A stretch of DNA of 64,000 bases from Tridacna crocea. Taxonomy: Eukaryota; Mollusca; Bivalvia; Cardiida; Cardiidae. Of the stretch, positions 59,299-64,000 are shown piece by piece. The notes below the pieces were generated by a model. The model was given only the letters and a program-made list of their open reading frames with translations. It searched no databases and had not been told where the DNA came from. Made by a program: the position numbers and the translations under genes. The stretch is from NCBI GenBank assembly GCA_943736015.1, contig OX031063.1, positions 6,739,001-6,803,000 on the forward strand, given 5' to 3'. Within the stretch, counting starts at the first letter, position 1. Each line of letters begins with the position of its first letter.

Positions 59299-59405
59299 AC
59301 TTTCTATATTGCCAAGTTTGAACCTACTTTGCACCTACTTTGACGTAGTTGACCGTTGTAGCACTATGGCAGACTATGTTTGAAATTAACTACGGACAAC
59401 TATAT
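59299..59405. repeat. GTAGTT-rich block C
   Basis: GACGTAGTTGACCG, GTTTGAAATTAACTACGG and related motifs resemble blocks A and B. It probably formed one block with 57000-57136 before the LINE and MITE insertions. Confidence 0.5.
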
Positions 59406-59635
59406 GCATGCAGGACTGTAAATGGCTTAAACATAAGGATGAAATACAAAAGCACCAATTTTCCTGAAAGTAGTGCTATCCTCCACAATGTTTTTTTTTT
59501 GTTTTAGCACAGTTAGTAAGAAGAAACACTCAGTAATAAATTGGTACCACTCTCCTGACATTTTTTACACACTCTCATTCAAATCACAATGTATTTGCCA
59601 GTTTCTTTTACTTCTTGTCACAGGGTTTCTTTTGA

Positions 59636-59864
59636 TTAACTCATTACCAATCAACATTATTTTCGGCTAGTCCAAATCGAAAGCATTTGCAGACGACAAA
59701 ATAAAAGTGACTGAAAATTTGAAATTTGTTTTGTGAAGGGTAGAAAACATTGTGGGAAAAGGAGAAAATGCTGGTTACCAGCATTTTCTCCTTTTCCCAC
59801 AATGTTTTCTAAAGGCATCTTTCTTAGGGGCATCAAAAATAGGGATTCTGTGGTAATGGGTTAA
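59636..59864 (-). mobile_element. TTAA-MITE copy 9, complete, perfect hairpin
   Basis: TTAA lies at both edges (59636-59639, 59861-59864); 229 bp. The centre is a perfect palindrome with 31-base arms and a TTA loop, the mirror of copy 7. The ends are TTAACTCATTACCAATCAAC and GATTCTGTGGTAATGGGTTAA. Together with copy 7 this is the youngest-looking member. Confidence 0.92.
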
Positions 59865-60319
59865 CTAATTAATACTATATACCGAGCCATAGTACCAAAA
59901 CACACTTATTACTCAATACAGTATTTATAAATTTCAACAATATGCTTCTGCTACCCATGATTGCACTGCAAGAAAAACAGCACTGCTCCTTCTTCAGCAC
60001 TGCCCAACTATTAAAAAACAGGACAACTTTTCAACAATCAATGATTTCAAAGTCTACCCTCAAACAGTGTGCTATAAAACTGAAAATCTCTAAGATAACG
60101 CTTACCCCAGAACTCTTTCCAGCACTGCCACACACTATTCAGGTATGTCCCTTGCAAAAATACATGTCCAAAGATGCTTGCTGTCCCCTCAGTTTATAGC
60201 TAAACATAACTTGCTATCCCATGATTCACAGAATCCATATGCTGATGCAACAAGCACAACCCTCCAAATAGATAACACACACATAGAGGACTCTTCACTC
60301 CAATAGAACATGTAAACAT
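59865..60319. other. Unassigned sequence between MITEs
   Basis: An 85-codon plus-strand frame (59942-60199) has no recognisable domain, no clear Kozak context and no splice evidence. I do not call it a gene. Confidence 0.5.
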
Positions 60320-60548
60320 TTAAACCTTAAACACACAATCATGACTTTTGAGGATCTTTGGAAATAAGCCTTTTTGAAAACATTGTGGGCAAAGGAGAAA
60401 ATGCTGGTAACCGGCATTTTTTCCTTTTCCCACAATGTTTTCTACCTTATCACTAAACAATTGCACCGTTTGAGCCACATTGAATTGTCATCTGCAAATG
60501 CTTTCGATTTGGATTGAGCTAAAATTTTGTCATCTGGTAAAGGGTTAA
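60320..60548 (+). mobile_element. TTAA-MITE copy 10, complete
   Basis: The left edge is TTAAACCTTAAACACACAATC and the right edge is TTGTCATCTGGTAAAGGGTTAA; 229 bp. The hairpin centre is GCTGGTAACCGGC. The right half is moderately diverged. Confidence 0.88.
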
Positions 60549-60641
60549 ACTTTTAAAACTTACGCAATGTACACAGCAACTTGAATCTATCATTCTGCCC
60601 TTCACGTAACATTATGCATTATCTTTTACTCTTAAAATACA

Positions 60642-60812
60642 TTAACCCATTTCCAAACAATCTGAGGTTTTCATGACTTTGATGGAGTAGCATTTTGAAA
60701 ACATTGTGGAAAGGGGAGAAAATGCTGGGTACAACCATTTGCTCCTGTTTTCACAATGTTTTCTACTATTTCAAAGATGGAAATAATCTGTTGAGCTGCA
60801 TTGGACTTGTTT
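60642..60812 (+). mobile_element. TTAA-MITE copy 11, 3'-truncated
   Basis: It starts TTAACCCATTTCCAAACAATC. The hairpin is present but loosened (GCTGGGTACAACC). The right half fades out near 60812 without a recognisable end. Confidence 0.75.
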
Positions 60813-60884
60813 CACAATAAAAGCAAAATAAACAGGTTATTAAGTTTATGAAGCTCAGAGATTTTAAATTTTAACCCTTTCCAA

Positions 60885-60900
60885 CACAACAAAATTTTAG
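60885..60900. repeat. SINE target-site duplication, copy 1
   Basis: CACAACAAAATTTTAG is exactly repeated at 61107-61122 and directly flanks the SINE. Confidence 0.88.
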
Positions 60901-61106
60901 TTTTTATAAAGCAATTTTATTTTACATTGATTGAGAAACAAGTTCTTACAACTTATACTAATCTTTCTTGATTCTGGTTCCTGAGAACTACACCAGTACT
61001 CACACGGAATATGTGGGCCAATGAAAATCCCAAAGTTGACACCTGCTCCCAAATACCGAACTCAAGACCTCTGGCTTATTAGGCCCTTGCTCTACCTCAT
61101 AGATAC
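60901..61106 (-). mobile_element. tRNA-derived SINE inserted in a MITE
   Basis: Read on the minus strand, it starts GTATCTATGAGGTAGAGCAAGG, resembling the second half of a tRNA D arm. An anticodon-arm-like GGCCTAATAAGCC follows, then AGAGGTCTTGAGTTCGG, which is B-box-like. A tRNA-unrelated body of about 140 bp ends in an AT-rich tail (AAAATAAAATTG, then TTATAAAAA). The element is 206 bp, with an exact 16-bp duplication on each side. The A box is incomplete, so the 5' end is probably slightly truncated. SINEs are copied by LINE machinery; the partner LINE is unknown. This copy is younger than the MITE it interrupts. Confidence 0.85.
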
Positions 61107-61122
61107 CACAACAAAATTTTAG
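61107..61122. repeat. SINE target-site duplication, copy 2
   Basis: CACAACAAAATTTTAG, identical to 60885-60900. It matches the sequence next to the MITE end in other copies (ACAAAATTTTAG). Confidence 0.88.
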
Positions 61123-61340
61123 ACTCATCCAAACTGAAATCATTTGCAGATTTGCAGATGACAAATTCAATGCAGCTCAACAGATTATTGGGATGGGGAG
61201 GTAGGGCTGTTTCCTTCAAGACTACAAAACGTTATGTAGAATTATTTTTAAATATTTCAGGATTTTTATGCTGAGCTACAGATGCAAGAAAAATAGTTAA
61301 ATCCAAAAGGTAAAATTTCTAAAAATAAACAGACATGTAT

Positions 61341-61576
61341 TTAAGTCCGTGCCAGATGACAAAGTTTTTTAGATTTGTCCTTTGAAAGCAACTATAGATA
61401 ATACACCGAATACGGCTTCAGTAATGGGATTTGTCATTGAAAGGGAAGAAACTAGAAAGCATTGTAGAAAAAGGAGTAAATGCTGGTCGCCAGCATTTTT
61501 TTCCCTTTTTCTTCAGTACTTTCATTTGCCTTCTTTCTCAGGATCATTAAAACACAGGTTGTTTTGGTAAGGGTAA
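61341..61576 (-). mobile_element. TTAA-MITE copy 13, diverged
   Basis: The left edge is TTAAGTCCGTGCCAGATGACAAA. The centre has AAAAAGGAGTAAATGCTGG and CCAGCATTTTTTTCCC, and the right edge is TTGTTTTGGTAAGGGTAA. Both overlapping short frames are MITE sequence. Confidence 0.75.
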
Positions 61577-61784
61577 AGCAGCAGTTTTGAAGAGATGGTT
61601 TATAACTTGCATGTAAAATAATCAAAGATTTTGTTATTTTCTTTATTATACTATTTATTTTTTCCTTCTTACACACTGTTTTACAGATGATGACAGACTT
61701 GGTTTGGTACTGGAATGGAAGAATCCTTTAGAGCCCAGAGCTTATAAAATGCAACACAACCTGTATATATTCAATTGTAAATCT

Positions 61785-61900
61785 AGATGACTACACACCA
61801 TCTTGGAGAAGTAAGATCAACCTATAAACTAGTAATACTATAGATCAAGATTAGACCACATGGAACTTGGATCCATAATGTCCTCTATTTCGTGTAAATG
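61785..61900 (+). repeat. Diverged duplicate D, copy 1
   Basis: ACACCATCTTGGAGAAGTAAGATCAA and TAGATCAAGATTAGACCACATGGAACTTGGA pair in order with similar segments at 62418-62505. The duplicated stretch flanks MITE copy 14. Confidence 0.55.
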
Positions 61901-61925
61901 AGAGGCATATTCTGGCAAAAGGAGG

Positions 61926-62155
61926 CAAACTCTTTACTAATCGACAAAATTTTAGGAGGGTCCAAGCTGAGAGCATTTACAGACAACAAAAGAAATGTAA
62001 CACAAAAATTGAAATTTCTTTCCAACTGGGTAGAAAACATTGTAGAAAAAGGAGAAAATGCTGGTTACCAGCATTTTGTCCTTTTCCCACAAGTGTTTTC
62101 AAAAGACTTCTGTCTCAGGGTCGCAAAAACGGGGGATTGTTTTGTAAAGGATCAA
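61926..62155 (-). mobile_element. TTAA-MITE copy 14
   Basis: The left edge is decayed (CAAACTCTTTACTAATCGAC). The hairpin AAAAGGAGAAAATGCTGG / CCAGCATTTTGTCCTTTT is nearly intact, and the right edge is GGGATTGTTTTGTAAAGGATCAA. The terminal TTAA has mutated on both sides. The 112-codon plus-strand frame through it is MITE sequence. Confidence 0.82.
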
Positions 62156-62417
62156 TGCAAATATCTGTGTTCCATTATACCAAGCGAGTCATCACATAAT
62201 AAGGGATTGATAAAATTCACTAAGTCTAATGAATGATTGAAAATAGAGGAAAGATTGTCCTTCACAACACAGAAAATTGAATGATAGGGAAAACTTTCAG
62301 CCAAGCTCAGTCTTTACTTTTAGCAGATGAATAAAGGCCCCTTTTCACAGGCCATGGGTCTTATTGAAGAAGACATAATTATGTTGTGTGAAGACATAGT
62401 GTGTGACTTAAAGTTTA
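62156..62417. other. Unassigned sequence
   Basis: No gene or element boundary is recognised. Confidence 0.5.
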
Positions 62418-62505
62418 TATACACCAACTTGGAGAGGTAGGATCAATTCAAGTTGCTTTTGCACATAGTTTAGGTCAAGATCAGATTGCATAGAACTTGA
62501 AGTCT
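62418..62505 (+). repeat. Diverged duplicate D, copy 2
   Basis: ACACCAACTTGGAGAGGTAGGATCAA and TAGGTCAAGATCAGATTGCATAGAACTTGA correspond to 61785-61900 in the same order and spacing within about 15 bp. Confidence 0.55.
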
Positions 62506-62624
62506 GATATTAAATCTGCGCTGTCCACCATCTTTGTATTTGTATACGAGCCATGATCTGACAAAATGGAGCTTAATGTATCTTGGTGATCCATAGGTCC
62601 AAGCAAGCCCGCACATACCCAATT

Positions 62625-63042
62625 TTTAGCTCACCTGAGCATGAAGTGCTCATGGCGAGCTTTTGTGATCACCCGATGTCCGTCGTCTACAATTTTTTTA
62701 AACATCTTCTCCTTCTAAACCACTGGGCCAATGTTGATGAAACTTGGCAGGGATGTTTCTTGGGTGAAGCTCTACCAAAGTTCTTCAAGAGATTGAATTC
62801 CACCCATGACTCTGCCATGGCAACCAAAAGGAAAAAATAGCAAAGTCTTTGAAAATCTTCTCTGAAACTAGAAGGTGTAGAGCTTTGATATTTGGTATGT
62901 AGCATCTCCTAGTGGACCTCTACCAAGATTGTTCATATGATGCTCCTGGGGTCAAAACTGGCCCCGCCCCGGGGGTCACAAGTTTGAAACATAGGAATAA
63001 AGAAGGAAAACTTTAAAAAATCTTCTTCTCTGAAGCTAGAAG
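62625..63042 (+). mobile_element. AGCTCACCTGAGC-type bivalve interspersed repeat
   Basis: It opens with a hairpin: AGCTCACCTGAGC, a short loop, then GTGCTCATGGCGAGCT. Then come TTTGTGATCACCCGATGTCC, AACCACTGGGCCAATGTTGA, AAACTTGGCAGGGATGTT, TTGGGTGAAGCTCTA and CCCCGCCCCGGGGGTCA. I recognise this ordered set from a repeat very common in oyster and other bivalve sequence. The 85-codon frame across it is not a gene. It stops at the hAT-like end at 63043. Confidence 0.72.
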
Positions 63043-63800
63043 CAGGGTTCCCACAACTTTCTGCTTGCAAAATTCCAGACTTTTTCCAGACTTTTTCCAG
63101 GATTTTTTTTCAAAATTCAAGGTTTTTTTTGAAATAGAAAAACTGGAAATGCAAAAGCTATTGAACGCTACTTCCTTTCATACAATCCTTGTTTTCATGA
63201 AAAATTAAGATTTAAAGAACATTCTAACTGCATGATAGTTATTTCATTTCTTTACTTGGCCAGTTACAAAACTTCAAATGACCGAATATAGATTCAGATC
63301 AGCCTATCCATACTGGCAGTTTAATAAGTATCCATGCTGTTCTCTTACAGTTCCGAAGTTCCTACAAGTAATGAAGAATTTGAAGGCAAATAGTGTAGAT
63401 CCTTTTAAGACTACATAACCAGGCAAATTGGGAATGATAGGACCATGATGGTCCTATATCATTCACCTGAGTACTAAGTAGTAAAGGTCTACAATGAAGA
63501 TAAATATCAAATATGGAAGTTCAAGGCCAAATAATTCTGACAGGGTATGTAACTGTGCAAAAAGCACTTTCTCCTTTTCCCAAAATGCTTTCACAACCCG
63601 TCTTCTTCAGGGTCATTGAAAGTCAGGATTGTATTGTAAGGGACTGAATTGGCTTTAAGAGGCATTTCCTGGTCAAAAGACAGATTAAAAAACATCATTC
63701 GCTCATTGTTAAGACACAAATGAGACTTGTCTCAATAACTTTTTATCAAATTTCAAAGGATGTTGACTGAGACAGTAATCAAGCCAAACTGGGAACCCTA
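63043..63800. mobile_element. hAT-like non-autonomous element
   Basis: The left end is CAGGGTTCCCACAACTTT and the right end is CCAAACTGGGAACCCTA, imperfect inverted repeats of the CAGGGTTCCC type seen in hAT-family MITEs. The subterminal region repeats CCAGACTTTTT. No transposase frame is present. The 758-bp interior contains a TTAA-MITE fragment. An 8-bp target duplication, expected for hAT, is not clearly visible, so the boundaries are tentative. Confidence 0.5.
63558..63641 (-). mobile_element. TTAA-MITE copy 15, partial
   Basis: AGCACTTTCTCCTTTTCCC followed by CAGGGTCATTGAAAGTCAGG and ATTGTATTGTAAGGG matches the hairpin right arm and one end of the minus-oriented family. The other half is missing. 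It lies inside the hAT-like element. Confidence 0.65.
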
Positions 63801-64000
63801 GACTAACAGCTCACAACATTACTGACTATTGGAGCTCGATAAGTCCAGTATGTGAAAGGTAACCCCGTTGTCCATGACCTATCTTACAGATGAAAATTGT
63901 ATCACAAGGCTATCCTAAGGAAGACATGTATGAAGTTTCATAAGTGCCAAGAACTTTAGAAGATAACCGTCAACGCGGATGGATGGGCCAACTGACTGTA
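63801..64000. other. Unassigned sequence to window end
   Basis: Nothing firm. The last 30 bases (GATAACCGTCAACGCGGATGG) resemble pieces of bivalve dispersed repeats, but the element is cut by the window edge. Confidence 0.4.

Larger units (their letters stand above)
60871..61190 (-). mobile_element. TTAA-MITE copy 12, split by a SINE
   Basis: The left edge TTAACCCTTTCCAACACAACAAAATTTTAG (60871-60900) and the continuation CTCATCCAAACTGAAATCATTTGCAG (from 61123) are adjacent in intact copies. Here they are separated by the 206-bp SINE plus a 16-bp duplication. The rest, including the hairpin, is lost after about 61190. Confidence 0.8.

Noticed and set aside
59942-60199. 85-codon plus-strand frame
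   Set aside because: No recognisable domain, ordinary length for chance in this composition, and no supporting signals.
62583-62840. 85-codon plus-strand frame
   Set aside because: It translates the AGCTCACCTGAGC interspersed repeat.
63035-63808. 8-bp target duplication for the hAT-like element
   Set aside because: Only a CTAGA similarity exists between the flanks; the eight bases do not match in any register tried.

Overview
The window is animal DNA, most likely from a bivalve mollusc. It shows no operons, no long host reading frames and no bacterial signals. It does hold a non-LTR retrotransposon, a tRNA-derived SINE, TTAA-flanked MITEs and two interspersed repeats that I recognise from bivalve genomes: the AGCTCACCTGAGC-type hairpin repeat near 62.6 kb, and the paired-hairpin repeat with a TTAGCCTG/CAGGCTAA core near 53.4 kb. 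The second is familiar to me from dreissenid-type heterodont bivalves. The species cannot be fixed from sequence alone, and I see no intact host protein-coding gene.

Positions 1-50050 are one head-to-tail satellite array with a period of about 1.68 kb. Thirty copies are counted by one internal landmark. The window opens inside the array, so its left edge lies outside. Copies differ by only a few substitutions, by the length of one poly-T tract and by rare small deletions. Each unit is mosaic. It has a block of nested degenerate subrepeats of about 150-190 bp, a single-copy segment, a cluster of inverted CCAAT boxes, and a degraded copy of the same palindromic MITE that is scattered through the right flank. 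Variants shared by units 10-11 positions apart show long-range exchange, and a run of four near-identical units shows recent local amplification. The short reading frames in each unit are by-products of the repeat.

At 50051-50140 the array ends in a short, more diverged piece of the unit, joined through a G-run at a different phase. After about 770 bp of unassigned sequence, which includes a weak FLYWCH-like reading frame on the minus strand, 50918-53239 is bounded by inverted repeats of about 115 bp. That interval holds a tRNA-like gene with A box, B box and T-run terminator, plus three MITE copies.

From 53.3 to 64 kb the sequence is a graveyard of nested mobile elements. There are about fifteen full or partial copies of one MITE family of about 225-235 bp (TTAA-flanked, piggyBac-like ends, perfect 31-bp-arm central hairpin in the best copies). 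Three copies of a second repeat family lie here, one of them interrupted by a MITE. A dead, 5'-truncated LINE on the minus strand (57137-59114) has a clean 13-bp target duplication. A SINE (60901-61106) with a 16-bp target duplication sits inside a MITE. A hAT-like non-autonomous element lies at about 63043-63800. The nesting gives relative ages: the MITE-family remnant at 60871-61190 predates the SINE, and one MITE (56378-56606) is younger than the MITE remnant it abuts.
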